From assembly GCF_013408095.1 (NCBI RefSeq), contig NZ_JACBZF010000007.1:1-64000 (forward strand): 64,000 bases of DNA, given 5' to 3'. This stretch comes from Novosphingobium marinum (GTDB lineage: Bacteria > Pseudomonadota > Alphaproteobacteria > Sphingomonadales > Sphingomonadaceae). Position 1 is the stretch's first letter, and each line of letters begins with the position of its first letter. The notes beneath the pieces were generated by a model. It was given only the letters and a program-made list of their open reading frames with translations. It was not told where the DNA came from and did no database searches. Shown here in pieces: positions 27,267-35,336 of this stretch. The position numbers were made by a program, and so were the translations under genes.

Positions 27267-28634
27267 ATGGCGAAGGTAGAAAAGGAATTCGTGGACGGCC
27301 GGAAGCAGGAGGGGGACTACAAGGCCGCCCCCTTCCTTCCGCGCAAGCCGATTCCCGATATCGGACTTCAGCGGATCGACGGCGAACGCTTCCACTCGCG
27401 CGAGTTCATGAAGCGCGAATGGGACATGATCTGGACGAAGACGTGGCACGTTGGCTGCCATGTTTCCGAACTGGAGGAGCCGGGCGACTTCCGCGTCCAT
27501 TCGCTCGGCCGCGAATCGCTGCTCTTCGTGAAGGGCGAGGACGGGAAGATTCGCGGGTTCTTCAACGTCTGCCAGCATCGCGGCAACGTCCTGTGCCAGA
27601 CGCGCGAGGGCCTGGCCGAGAAATTCAAGTGCCCTTTCCACGGGTGGGAATGGAACCTCGACGGCAGCCTGCGGCAAGTCATGCACCCGCAGCTGTTCCC
27701 GCAATTCGCCAACGGCGTTCCCTCGGACGAGCTCGCGCTGCCGCCGCTGCAGGTCGATACCTGGGGCGGCTGGGTCTGGTTCAACATGGACCGCGAAGCC
27801 GCGGCATTGCGCGATTTCCTCGGTGAAGCGGGTCGCCATCTCGAAAGCTATGCGCTGGAACGCTATAGTCTCGTCGATCACAAGTCGTTCGAATGGCAGG
27901 GCAACTGGAAGCACGCGCACGACGCCTTCAACGAAAGCTATCACTTCGAGGCGCTGCATCCCGAATTCCTCAATTTCGCCGAAGGGTTCGACGTGCCGAT
28001 CGAGCTGCTCGGCATTCACAGCCGGATGCTCAATTTCAACCAGACGGTCAGCGAACTCATGCCGGACCGCGATTCGATGACGCCGATCCGGGAGAAGATG
28101 CTGGGCGCGCCGGAGGGATACGATGGCGCGGCGAAGGACGTTCACCTGACGATGGTCGCGCACAAGCGCTCGCTGGAAGGCAAGACGCACATTCCGTACG
28201 AACAGATGAACGACGAGCAACTCGTCCATCAATACCACTATACGTTCTTCCCGAGCACGACGTTCACCTCGACGCCAGAGATGTCGATCGTGTTCCGGTA
28301 CCGACCGCACGAGAGCGATCCGAACTATTGCTATTACGACTTCCTGATCACGCGTCACGATCCACCCGACGCGCCCCGTCCCGAAGTCGAATACAAGCTC
28401 TTCCGGCATGACGAACTTCCCGACTACGGAGCCGCGTTCGAAGGCACCTTCGATCCCGTCCTCGCCAACGTCCTGCAGCAGGACGGCACCAACATGCCGA
28501 CGATGCAGCAGGGCACCGCCTCGCTCGGCTTCAGGGGCATGATCCTGGGCGAGCAGGAAGTGCGCTTGCGGCATTTTCACCAGACGATCGATCGCTACCT
28601 GATGGGCGATTTCCCGATGCACGGCGACAGGTGA
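27267..28634 (+). CDS. Rieske non-haem iron oxygenase, catalytic alpha subunit
   Basis: A 455-residue aromatic-ring-hydroxylating-type oxygenase. The Rieske [2Fe-2S] ligands are CQH at 102-104 and CPFH at 122-125, 17 residues apart. The mononuclear iron site is NESYHFEALH (His 226 and His 231). It needs electrons from a reductase or ferredoxin, but neither these nor a beta subunit are encoded nearby, so it is probably a homo-oligomeric mono- or dioxygenase using partners from elsewhere. The ATG at 27267 follows TTGGAACC. It is followed by ThuA-like, GST and VOC genes with short spacing. The substrate is likely a ring or an N/O-methyl group; not determinable. Confidence 0.9.
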   Translation: MAKVEKEFVDGRKQEGDYKAAPFLPRKPIPDIGLQRIDGERFHSREFMKREWDMIWTKTWHVGCHVSELEEPGDFRVHSLGRESLLFVKGEDGKIRGFFNVCQHRGNVLCQTREGLAEKFKCPFHGWEWNLDGSLRQVMHPQLFPQFANGVPSDELALPPLQVDTWGGWVWFNMDREAAALRDFLGEAGRHLESYALERYSLVDHKSFEWQGNWKHAHDAFNESYHFEALHPEFLNFAEGFDVPIELLGIHSRMLNFNQTVSELMPDRDSMTPIREKMLGAPEGYDGAAKDVHLTMVAHKRSLEGKTHIPYEQMNDEQLVHQYHYTFFPSTTFTSTPEMSIVFRYRPHESDPNYCYYDFLITRHDPPDAPRPEVEYKLFRHDELPDYGAAFEGTFDPVLANVLQQDGTNMPTMQQGTASLGFRGMILGEQEVRLRHFHQTIDRYLMGDFPMHGDR

Positions 28635-28641
28635 GGGCAGG

Positions 28642-29424
28642 ATGAGCGACGTTCGCAGGATTCACGTCGTAACAGGCGGCAAGTACCACGATTTCGATCT
28701 GGCTCGCCTGAAGTTGCTCGAACTGTTCGCCGAGGACGAACGGATCAGGGCGACTTGCGCGATGGATTTCGACGGGCTCGAAACGCTCGACGAGTGCTGC
28801 GGGCTGGTGCTCTACACATGCGACATGATGCCGGGCGGTGCCGAGGCCGAGGCGATGAACGCGTTCGTGCGCGGCGGCGGCCGACTGATGGCGCTCCACG
28901 CCGTCAATGCGCACCTCGAATTCACCGACGGGCCGGAGATCGTCACCAGCGGAGTGCGCATTCCCGGCCTGGTCAAACCGACAGCCGAGGACGTCTCGCC
29001 GCTGTTCATGAACCTGATCGGAAGCCGCTTCGTCACGCATCTCGCCGCGCAGGAAATCCACATTCACGTCGAGGATGGAGAGCACCCGGTCACGCGGGGG
29101 CTCAAGGACTTTACCGTCACCGACGAGCCTTATGTCGCGACGCCGCTGGGCGATCTCCGGACGCTGCTATCGGCGCGCTACAAGGGGCCGACGCCGGGCT
29201 ACGTCACCGGCGAGATCACCGACGACCCGCCCCGCCCGCAGCTTTACGTCAAGGACCACGGCGAGGGCGCTGTCCTCTATTCCCCGCTCGGCCACGCTTG
29301 CGGCAAGTACGACATGCGCCCGCTGATGGACGAAGCTCCGCCGGTGCGCGGGCCGTGGGACGATCCAAACTACCTCGAAGTCCTGCGCCGCGGCATCGCC
29401 TGGCTGTGCGAGGCGCGCGCATGA
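28642..29424 (+). CDS. ThuA-like (class I glutamine-amidotransferase-fold) protein
   Basis: A 260-residue ThuA-domain protein: GGKYHDFDL at the start, GGGRLMALHAVNAHLEF, EDGEHPVTRGLKDFTVTDEPY and AVLYSPLGHACGKYD are typical of ThuA. Members of this fold take part in sugar or secondary-metabolite catabolism, often with unknown chemistry. The gene starts 7 bases after the Rieske gene and overlaps the GST gene by 4 bases. Its place between oxygenase and GST suggests a catabolic, non-sugar role here. Confidence 0.8.
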   Translation: MSDVRRIHVVTGGKYHDFDLARLKLLELFAEDERIRATCAMDFDGLETLDECCGLVLYTCDMMPGGAEAEAMNAFVRGGGRLMALHAVNAHLEFTDGPEIVTSGVRIPGLVKPTAEDVSPLFMNLIGSRFVTHLAAQEIHIHVEDGEHPVTRGLKDFTVTDEPYVATPLGDLRTLLSARYKGPTPGYVTGEITDDPPRPQLYVKDHGEGAVLYSPLGHACGKYDMRPLMDEAPPVRGPWDDPNYLEVLRRGIAWLCEARA

Positions 29425-30053
29425 AGCTCTACGATTGCAAGGACGCGGTGAACGGTCGTCGCGTTCGCATGTTCCTCGCCGAAAAGGACGTCGATGTCCC
29501 GCGCGAGGAAATCGACATCGGCGGGGGCGAGAACCTTTCCGACGCCTACCGCCAGGTCAATCCGGCGGGCCTGATCCCCTGCCTCCGGCTGGACGACGGG
29601 CAGGTGATCGGGGAATCGATCGCGATCTGCCGCTTCTTTGAGGCCCTGCACCCCGAACCCAATCTGTTCGGCAAGACGCCGAAGGAAGCCGCCGTTGTCG
29701 AAAGCTGGGAGCGCCGGATGGAGCGCGAGGGCATCCTCTCGATCGCCTATGCATTCCGCGAGACGACGCCCGTTTTCCGCAATCGCGCAGTGCCGGGGAG
29801 CCCGCGCGAATTCGCGCAGATAGAGGCGCTGGCCGAGCGCGGGAAAGTGCTGTCGGAGGATTTCCTTACGATGCTCGATGCGAGGCTCGGTGAAAGCGAG
29901 TACGTCGGAGGAGACCGGTTTACCGTGGCCGACATCACCGGCTTCGTCAGTTGCGGCTTTGCCAAGTGGATCGGCCTCGACCCGGCGAACCACGGCGACA
30001 ACATCGCGCGCTGGTACAGCGCGATGAAGACTCGCCCGAGTTCGAAGGCCTGA
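29421..30053 (+). CDS. Glutathione S-transferase family protein
   Basis: A 210-residue GST: thioredoxin-like N-domain with NPAGLIPCLRLDDGQVIGESIAI (cis-Pro and the ESxAI glutathione-binding motif, about 47-70) and a helical C-domain with YVGGDRFTVADITGF. The putative catalytic position near the N-terminus (YDCKDAVNGRR) could use Cys or Ser. The ATG overlaps the ThuA stop. A second GST follows two genes later, so the operon likely makes or breaks a glutathione adduct. Confidence 0.87.
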   Translation: MKLYDCKDAVNGRRVRMFLAEKDVDVPREEIDIGGGENLSDAYRQVNPAGLIPCLRLDDGQVIGESIAICRFFEALHPEPNLFGKTPKEAAVVESWERRMEREGILSIAYAFRETTPVFRNRAVPGSPREFAQIEALAERGKVLSEDFLTMLDARLGESEYVGGDRFTVADITGFVSCGFAKWIGLDPANHGDNIARWYSAMKTRPSSKA

Positions 30054-30056
30054 CCG

Positions 30057-30590
30057 GTGAAGCAGGCAAGCCACCCGCTCACGGTTCGCCAGCTCGGCTA
30101 TGTCGTCGGCGACCTCGAGCTTGCCGCTACCCGCTGGATCGAACGGTTCGGCGCAGGTCCCTTCCACGTCCTGCCCGACATGCGTTTCGACGGGTGGAGC
30201 TACATGGGCCGCCCGCAGGAAATGACGCTGGATATCGCCTTCGGGCAGGCAGGGCCGCTGATGGTCGAACTGATCGTCCCGCGCGGCGAGTGGCCCAGTG
30301 TCTACGGCTCCGAACCGCCTGCCAGAGACGAGATCAGGGCGCACCATCACGGCATCCTGTGCGCCGACATCGACGGCGCGGCCCCGCAGCTGGGCGCCGA
30401 AATGGTCACTTCCGCGCGGCTGTCGGAGAGTACGGAACTGCGCTATTTCGATTGCCGGCACGACCTGGGCCTGTTCGTCGAGCTCATCACCGATTCCGGG
30501 GAGAGCCGGGCATTCTTCGACCTGTCCGAAGCGGCACGGAAGGAATGGGACGGCCACACCGCGCCGATCCGGGACATGCCCGCGCCCTGA
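30057..30590 (+). CDS. VOC-superfamily (glyoxalase/dioxygenase-like) protein
   Basis: A 177-residue VOC protein: a first beta-alpha-beta-beta-beta unit starts QLGYVVGDLELAATRWIERFG and a second starts AHHHGILCADIDGAAPQL, with a metal-ligand-like Glu in FVELITDSG. It could be a methylmalonyl-CoA-epimerase-like isomerase, glyoxalase-like enzyme or extradiol-type protein. The start is GTG at 30057, 3 bases after the GST stop. It sits between two GST genes, which favours glutathione-adduct or isomerase chemistry. Confidence 0.8.
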   Translation: MKQASHPLTVRQLGYVVGDLELAATRWIERFGAGPFHVLPDMRFDGWSYMGRPQEMTLDIAFGQAGPLMVELIVPRGEWPSVYGSEPPARDEIRAHHHGILCADIDGAAPQLGAEMVTSARLSESTELRYFDCRHDLGLFVELITDSGESRAFFDLSEAARKEWDGHTAPIRDMPAP

Positions 30591-30630
30591 CGGACGGACC
30601 TGGCATGCCAACGACGAGGAAAGGCACCGA

Positions 30631-31299
30631 ATGATCTTCTACGATTTCGACGTTTTCGCACCCAGCCCCTGGATCGCGTGGATGTTCATTCGCGAAAAGG
30701 GTCTGGAGCCCGAACGGCGCGAGATCGCCCTTCTTTCGCGCGACAACCGCCGCGAGGATTTCGTGCGCAACGTCAATCCCCTGGGCGAATTGCCCGCCAT
30801 CGTGCTCGAAGACGGTACCGCCATCTGCGAGATCGTGGCGATCTGCGAATATATCGAGGACACTCATCCCGAACCGCCGCTGATCGGGGCAACGCCGCTC
30901 GAACGCGCGGAAACGCGGATGTGGGTGCGGCGTATCGACCAGAACATCGCGATGCCGATGGGCGAAGGCTTCATCGCCGAGGATGGGGCCGAATTCTTCG
31001 AGGCGGACCGCAAGGCGGGCGACCTGCTGACCAAGATCGTCCTGCCTCGCGAAGCCGGACCCGTGCTGAAGCACAAGGCGAACGAGAAGATGCTCTGGAT
31101 CGACGGTATGCTGAAGGACCGCGAATGGGTTTGCGGCGACCGCTTCTCGCTCGCCGACATCTATCTCCATTGCTTCCTCCAGTTCGGCGAGAACCATGGC
31201 CAGCCAATTCCGGCAGGAGCACCGTGGCTGCAGGACTTCTTCAGGCGGATGAAAAGCCGCCCGACCGCATGGCACGGGGAGCCGGGAAGCCTCGAATGA
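30631..31299 (+). CDS. Glutathione S-transferase family protein
   Basis: A 222-residue GST with N-domain motifs NPLGELPAIVLEDGTAICEIVAICEY (NPxGxxP and a glutathione gamma-Glu binding segment) and a C-domain with WVCGDRFSLADIYLH. It differs from the GST at 29421 in N-terminal sequence (DFDVFAPSPWIAWM), so the two probably act on different adducts. Last gene of the receptor-Rieske-ThuA-GST-VOC-GST run. The start at 31 follows GAGGAAAGG in the 40-base gap. Confidence 0.87.
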   Translation: MIFYDFDVFAPSPWIAWMFIREKGLEPERREIALLSRDNRREDFVRNVNPLGELPAIVLEDGTAICEIVAICEYIEDTHPEPPLIGATPLERAETRMWVRRIDQNIAMPMGEGFIAEDGAEFFEADRKAGDLLTKIVLPREAGPVLKHKANEKMLWIDGMLKDREWVCGDRFSLADIYLHCFLQFGENHGQPIPAGAPWLQDFFRRMKSRPTAWHGEPGSLE

Positions 31300-31378
31300 G
31301 GACTTCGCCGTCGCAGTCGGACGCGGGCTGAACGCTCCTCTGTTGTCCGCTGGCGATCAGGCCTCGTCCGGCGACCGC

Positions 31379-32206
31379 TCAGCGGTCCTCCGCTCCGTCC
31401 ATCTTGATGCACTGTCCCGTCAGGTACGATGCCTGCTCGGATGCCAGGAAGGCGAAGACATCGCCAACTTCCCGCAGGTTTCCGGGCCGCTGCATCGGCA
31501 TCGCGTCCATGTGGCTTCGGGCGATGTGGGCAAGCATTTCGGCCTGTGTGACCGGTTCCGGGCCTTCGGGCGGTTCGCGCCATTCTGGATGATCGTCGAA
31601 GCTGTCGTCGCCCACCCAGCCGATGCGCACGTAGTTGGCGCGGATGCCGGCCTGCGCTTCTTCGGACGCGATATGGCGCATCATCGCCTCGACCGCGCCT
31701 TTCGACATTCCCGAAGCGCCGTTGTAGAGCGCCAGCTTCCCCACGTCGATGGTGGTCGTGCAGGTCAGCGATCCGCCGCCGCTCGCGCGCATTCGCTGGA
31801 TCGCCGAGCGAAACAGGCGGAAATAGGCCATGAAATCGCCATCGATGAAGGCGGCGAGCTTCTCGACTTCGTAGTCGCCGGTTTTCGCGAAAATCGGGAT
31901 GGCGCCAGCCGTGGTCATCACCGAGTGGAGCCGCCCGGTCCATTCGACGACCTCGTCCATCGCTTCCTCGACCTGCCGGGTATCGCGCATATCCATCTTG
32001 CGCGCGCGGATGCGGCACCCTTGCGCGGAAAGCCGCTCGACGAGATCGTTGGCGATCGCCTCGCTGTCATGGCGTCCGGCTCCGCGGTAGGTGAACAGTA
32101 CCGGCACGCCCGCCCGGCACAGTCCCTCGACGACGCCGCGACCGATCGTTCCGGTCCCTCCGGCCATGAGGGCGCCGCCCTTGGGAAATGTAAGCTCGAT
32201 CGGCAT
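31379..32206 (-). CDS. Short-chain dehydrogenase/reductase lacking the usual catalytic Tyr
   Basis: A 275-residue SDR-fold protein with the NAD(P)-binding GGTGTIGRGV near residue 17. In place of the YxASK active-site segment the sequence reads YNGASGMSKGAVEAMMRHIA: the Lys is kept but the position four residues before it is Ser, with a Tyr only eight before. The C-terminal region (YLTGQCIKMDG) is typical of SDRs. It may be an atypical reductase, or a non-redox isomerase or lyase. It precedes a TetR and a P450, all leftward. Confidence 0.8.
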   Translation of the reverse strand: MPIELTFPKGGALMAGGTGTIGRGVVEGLCRAGVPVLFTYRGAGRHDSEAIANDLVERLSAQGCRIRARKMDMRDTRQVEEAMDEVVEWTGRLHSVMTTAGAIPIFAKTGDYEVEKLAAFIDGDFMAYFRLFRSAIQRMRASGGGSLTCTTTIDVGKLALYNGASGMSKGAVEAMMRHIASEEAQAGIRANYVRIGWVGDDSFDDHPEWREPPEGPEPVTQAEMLAHIARSHMDAMPMQRPGNLREVGDVFAFLASEQASYLTGQCIKMDGAEDR

Positions 32207-32303
32207 CCTGTCCTCCCTGTTTCACTTCATGGCGCTGATATGCAGGCGTACCAGTTCGTGGCTGCAAACAGGACCGGTTTCAATAGGCGCGTTGCTGGCG
32301 GGA

Positions 32304-32951
32304 TCAGAGAATCCAGGCCTTCGAAAGCGAAAGGACCCTCGCCTCGAACGTCGGGTCGTCCAGCGAAAGCACGGCGTCCTCGATGGTGCCGTCGGGCAGG
32401 ATGAGCGAGACGAGGATGCCGCGCTGCACCAGATGCCATTCCAGCACCTGCTTGCGAAGTTCCTCGACGGTGGTGGCCGGCATGGCGGCGGCAAGGACGT
32501 CCGCGATCGCGCTGCTTACGTGCACGAAGGATCGCCGCTGCTTCTCCCGAACGCCGGCGTCCGTGTGCGACCGGCGCTCGACAAGGCGGATGAGCCCGCG
32601 ATCCTTGCGGTAGGCGCTGAAGATCATGCGGTTGTAGAGTTCGAGTATTTGCTCTGCGGTATCGAGTGAGCGGAAGCGCTCCTCAACCAGCCGGTCGAAT
32701 TCGTCGATCCGCGTTCGGTAATAGCTGTCGATCACCGAGTTCAGCAGGCCCTCCTTGTCGGCGAACCGGCGGTAGATCGAGCCGGGAGCGATGCCTGCCG
32801 CCGCTGCGATCTGCGCCATGGTGGTGCCATCGAAACCCTTCTCGACGAAGAGTTTCACCGCGGCATCGAGGATCTTGCGAAACGTCTCCCGGCTGCGGGC
32901 CTGGCGCGCCTCGATGATCCATTCGGATTGGTCCAGCCATGAAATCGGCAT
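32304..32951 (-). CDS. TetR family transcriptional regulator
   Basis: A 215-residue TetR protein with an N-terminal HTH (KILDAAVKLFVEKGFDGTTMAQIAAAAGIAPGSIYRRFADKEGLL region, 25-70). It is encoded 38 bases after the P450, leftward, and is likely the regulator of the P450/SnoaL divergent promoter with its long palindrome at 34342-34368. The start MPISW has only a weak ribosome binding site; the frame remains open upstream over the P450 gene without similarity. Confidence 0.85.
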   Translation of the reverse strand: MPISWLDQSEWIIEARQARSRETFRKILDAAVKLFVEKGFDGTTMAQIAAAAGIAPGSIYRRFADKEGLLNSVIDSYYRTRIDEFDRLVEERFRSLDTAEQILELYNRMIFSAYRKDRGLIRLVERRSHTDAGVREKQRRSFVHVSSAIADVLAAAMPATTVEELRKQVLEWHLVQRGILVSLILPDGTIEDAVLSLDDPTFEARVLSLSKAWIL

Positions 32952-32989
32952 ACTACCGAGCAGGCCCGGGCGGATGTCGTCGTCGCGGC

Positions 32990-34255
32990 TCAACTGCCCC
33001 CGCCTGCCTGTCGTGCCCGGTACCTGATCCTCAGGGACGCGAGCCGCCGCAGCATCAGGCTGGGCGCATATTCGAAGCCGTTCGCGGAATCGAGCTCGAC
33101 ACCGTCGAGACAGTCGAAGACCGCCCTGAAACCCCAGAACAGTTCGCGCCGGGCGAGAGTGGCGCCAACGCAGTGGTGGATGCCCGATCCGAAAGCGAGG
33201 TGCGCTCCCGGTGCCTTGCGCCCGATATCGAGCCGTGCGGGGTGCGGGAATTTTTCCTCGTCCCGGTTGGCTGCTGCATATCGCAAGTTTAGTACCGCAC
33301 CGCGCGGGATATCGACGCCGTGAAGCGTGACGGGCTCTCTGGCGACCCGGTAGAGGCCCTGCACGGGACTTTCGAGACGAAGGACTTCCTCGACGAACGG
33401 ACGGAGCCGATTGTCCGGATCGATGGCGATGTCGTCCCAGAGCGCGCGGTCCTCTGCCAGCATCCGCATCCCGGACGAAAGCGCGCTGGTCGTCGTCTCG
33501 CTGCCGCCGACGAAGGTGTCTGCCATGAGGTGCGAGAGCAGTTCGTTGTCGTTGAGCTTCGAGCCGTCGCTCATCGGCGTGTTGACGATGTCGCTCAGCA
33601 GGTTGTCCTCGGGCTGGCGACGCAGCCGTTCGATGATGTCCATCAGGTAATGCTGAGCCTCGATCTCGAGGAGGACGCATTCGCGTTCCTCTTCTTCCGA
33701 AATCATCAGGCCGAAGCGCCGGATGAACGCATCGGTCCATTTGCGGATTTTAGGCAAGTCTGCTTCGGGCACCGATGTGATCAGGCCGGTCACTTTCAGC
33801 GGCAGCGGGATGGCGACTGTATCGACGAAATCGCATGTGCCCTTGCCGGAGATCGCGCGCACGACCTCGTAGGCGCTGTCGCGGATCTTCGGATCCATCT
33901 GCTTGATGCGACCGGCCCGGAACGCCTTCTCGAAAATCGCCCGCACATCGCCGTGGCGCGGCTCGTCGATGAAGCCCAGCGCAGGGGCGGGCAGCCATCC
34001 CTTTTCCTCGTAGAGCGCGCGAATCTTCGCTGCCCGTTCGGCAAGGACGGCGTCCTGCACCTGATCGAGATAGCCCGCGCTCCCGAAGCGGACCGGATCC
34101 ATCAGGATGTCGCGCACGTCCTCGTACCGGGTGATGACCCAGCTTCCGGTCGCGTTGTCGCGAAAGACAGGCTCCCCGTCTCTCAGCCTGGCATATGCCT
34201 CGTAGGGGCACCTGAGCAGTTCGGGATCGTCGAAACGGATCTGCTTTTCGGTCAT
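32990..34255 (-). CDS. Cytochrome P450
   Basis: A 421-residue P450 with I-helix GGSETTTSA, ExxR (EEVLRLESP) and haem loop FGSGIHHCVG (Cys near 360). It is a close relative of the P450 at 3042: the same haem loop, VQGLYRVA versus VQGLYRVT, and the same overall length. Both copies lie next to a SnoaL-like gene, here divergent at 34415. No ferredoxin or reductase gene is nearby. Substrate unknown; the two may act at different steps on the same molecule. Confidence 0.9.
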   Translation of the reverse strand: MTEKQIRFDDPELLRCPYEAYARLRDGEPVFRDNATGSWVITRYEDVRDILMDPVRFGSAGYLDQVQDAVLAERAAKIRALYEEKGWLPAPALGFIDEPRHGDVRAIFEKAFRAGRIKQMDPKIRDSAYEVVRAISGKGTCDFVDTVAIPLPLKVTGLITSVPEADLPKIRKWTDAFIRRFGLMISEEEERECVLLEIEAQHYLMDIIERLRRQPEDNLLSDIVNTPMSDGSKLNDNELLSHLMADTFVGGSETTTSALSSGMRMLAEDRALWDDIAIDPDNRLRPFVEEVLRLESPVQGLYRVAREPVTLHGVDIPRGAVLNLRYAAANRDEEKFPHPARLDIGRKAPGAHLAFGSGIHHCVGATLARRELFWGFRAVFDCLDGVELDSANGFEYAPSLMLRRLASLRIRYRARQAGGGS

Positions 34256-34341
34256 GGCGCTTCTCGATCTCCCGCATCCGAGGGCTCGCCCGCGTCGGGC
34301 CGCCCCCTTTTCCGCGCCTGTTTCGCCCAGACAGCGGTTTT

Positions 34342-34368
34342 ATGCAATTAGCGAATCGCAGTTTGCAT
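34342..34368. promoter_or_regulatory. 27-base near-palindrome, probable TetR operator
   Basis: The arms are ATGCAA (34342-34347) and TTGCAT (34363-34368), enclosing GCGA (34351-34354) and TCGC (34356-34359) around a central A. Twenty bases pair symmetrically. It lies in the 159-base divergent gap between the P450 (start 34255) and the SnoaL gene (start 34415), where an operator for the nearby TetR would be expected. Confidence 0.55.
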
Positions 34369-34414
34369 TTGAATGATGCGCCGGTACGGTGCGCGAAAAC
34401 GAGGAGGATGCCGG

Positions 34415-34978
34415 ATGTCGTCAGGATTCGCCGTGGGTGCCGAGGAGACGCTCGACGACTTGCGTTCGCGAATGCAGATCGCGCAAGTCGTCGAACGCTA
34501 CTGCAGGGCGGTGGATCGGCGCGATGCCGACCTGCTGGCCACCGTCTTCTGGCCGGGGGCGACCATCGATCATCCGCCCTACAAGGGGCACGCGGAGGAA
34601 TTCTGCGCCGCGGCACTGGAATTCGTGTCGCTGTGCGATGTCGCCATGCACACGGTGAGCAATATCGGCATCGAGCTCGACGGCGATCGCGCCTACACCG
34701 AATCCTATTTCACCGGCTATCACCGGCTGCCCGCCAACCTGAAATCGAGTGGCTCGATCGCCGAGGTGCTGATCCCGCATCACGACGACGCGATCGACGA
34801 GGACCATTTCGTCGGCGGCCGGTACATCAAGTGGTTCGAGCGCCGCGATGGCGAATGGCGCGTCTTCCACCATGTCGGCTTCCGCGAATGGGAGCGCTGG
34901 TCCCCCGCCGCCGATCGCTACCCCATCCCCGGCATGGGCAGGCAGGACAGGGGCGACCCTTCGTACCTTCGCCCCTGA
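34415..34978 (+). CDS. SnoaL/NTF2-like protein
   Basis: A 187-residue SnoaL-like protein (DDLRSRMQIAQVVERYCRAVDRRDADLLATVFWPGATIDH, ending YIKWFERRDGEWRVFHHVGF). GAGGAGG seven bases upstream sets the ATG at 34415 over an upstream in-frame ATG. Divergent from the P450, probably sharing the palindromic operator. Its N-terminal helix pair and WPGATID segment resemble SnoaL_4-type dehydratase-like proteins; activity unknown. Confidence 0.82.
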   Translation: MSSGFAVGAEETLDDLRSRMQIAQVVERYCRAVDRRDADLLATVFWPGATIDHPPYKGHAEEFCAAALEFVSLCDVAMHTVSNIGIELDGDRAYTESYFTGYHRLPANLKSSGSIAEVLIPHHDDAIDEDHFVGGRYIKWFERRDGEWRVFHHVGFREWERWSPAADRYPIPGMGRQDRGDPSYLRP

Positions 34979-35000
34979 CCGGTCCGGAGCCGGTCCGGTC
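34977..35000 (+). terminator. GC-rich hairpin directly after SnoaL stop
   Basis: GACCGGTCCGG (34977-34987) and CCGGTCCGGTC (34990-35000) pair in 10 of 11 positions and begin inside the stop codon. With a few central bases unpaired this gives a strong stem-loop. No T-run follows, so it may be a weak or Rho-assisted terminator. Confidence 0.4.
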
Positions 35001-35336
35001 GTTCGGGCGAAGGCAGGCACCGTCCAGGGGCGGGCTTTCCATGCCATGTGCGGGGCTGCGGCAGGACTGTTCTCTTCGCGGGATCGCGGCTGTCGTACCC
35101 TGCGTTGCCAGCCTGTCACGAAGGCCTGTCAAATCTCTGGCAAGCAGAAAAATAAGCAATCCCCATTACGGATGTGACTGGGCAAAGGAGGTCGAACCGC
35201 GCCGAATCTCGCTCGGAACCAGGAATAATGGCCACTTGCAGTCTGAAATCCGTTAGATACCGCGGCCCTCCATAACCCGCTTTACACTTTGATGAGCCAT
35301 CCTTATCAGTGCGACTCACATAAAGCGGAGGGAAGG
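35001..35336. other. Gene-free region upstream of TonB receptor
   Basis: No frame here looks like a gene. The right part is AT-richer than its surroundings (about 35130-35300) and probably carries the receptor promoter. AAAAATAAGCA at 35148-35158 is identical to a stretch at 24993-25003 upstream of the second TonB receptor. A ribosome binding site GGAGGGAAGG precedes the receptor ATG. Confidence 0.5.

Noticed and set aside
29421..31299. Lignin beta-etherases LigE/LigF/LigG
   Set aside because: General GST motifs are present, but no specific etherase feature or lignin gene neighbourhood could be confirmed by eye.
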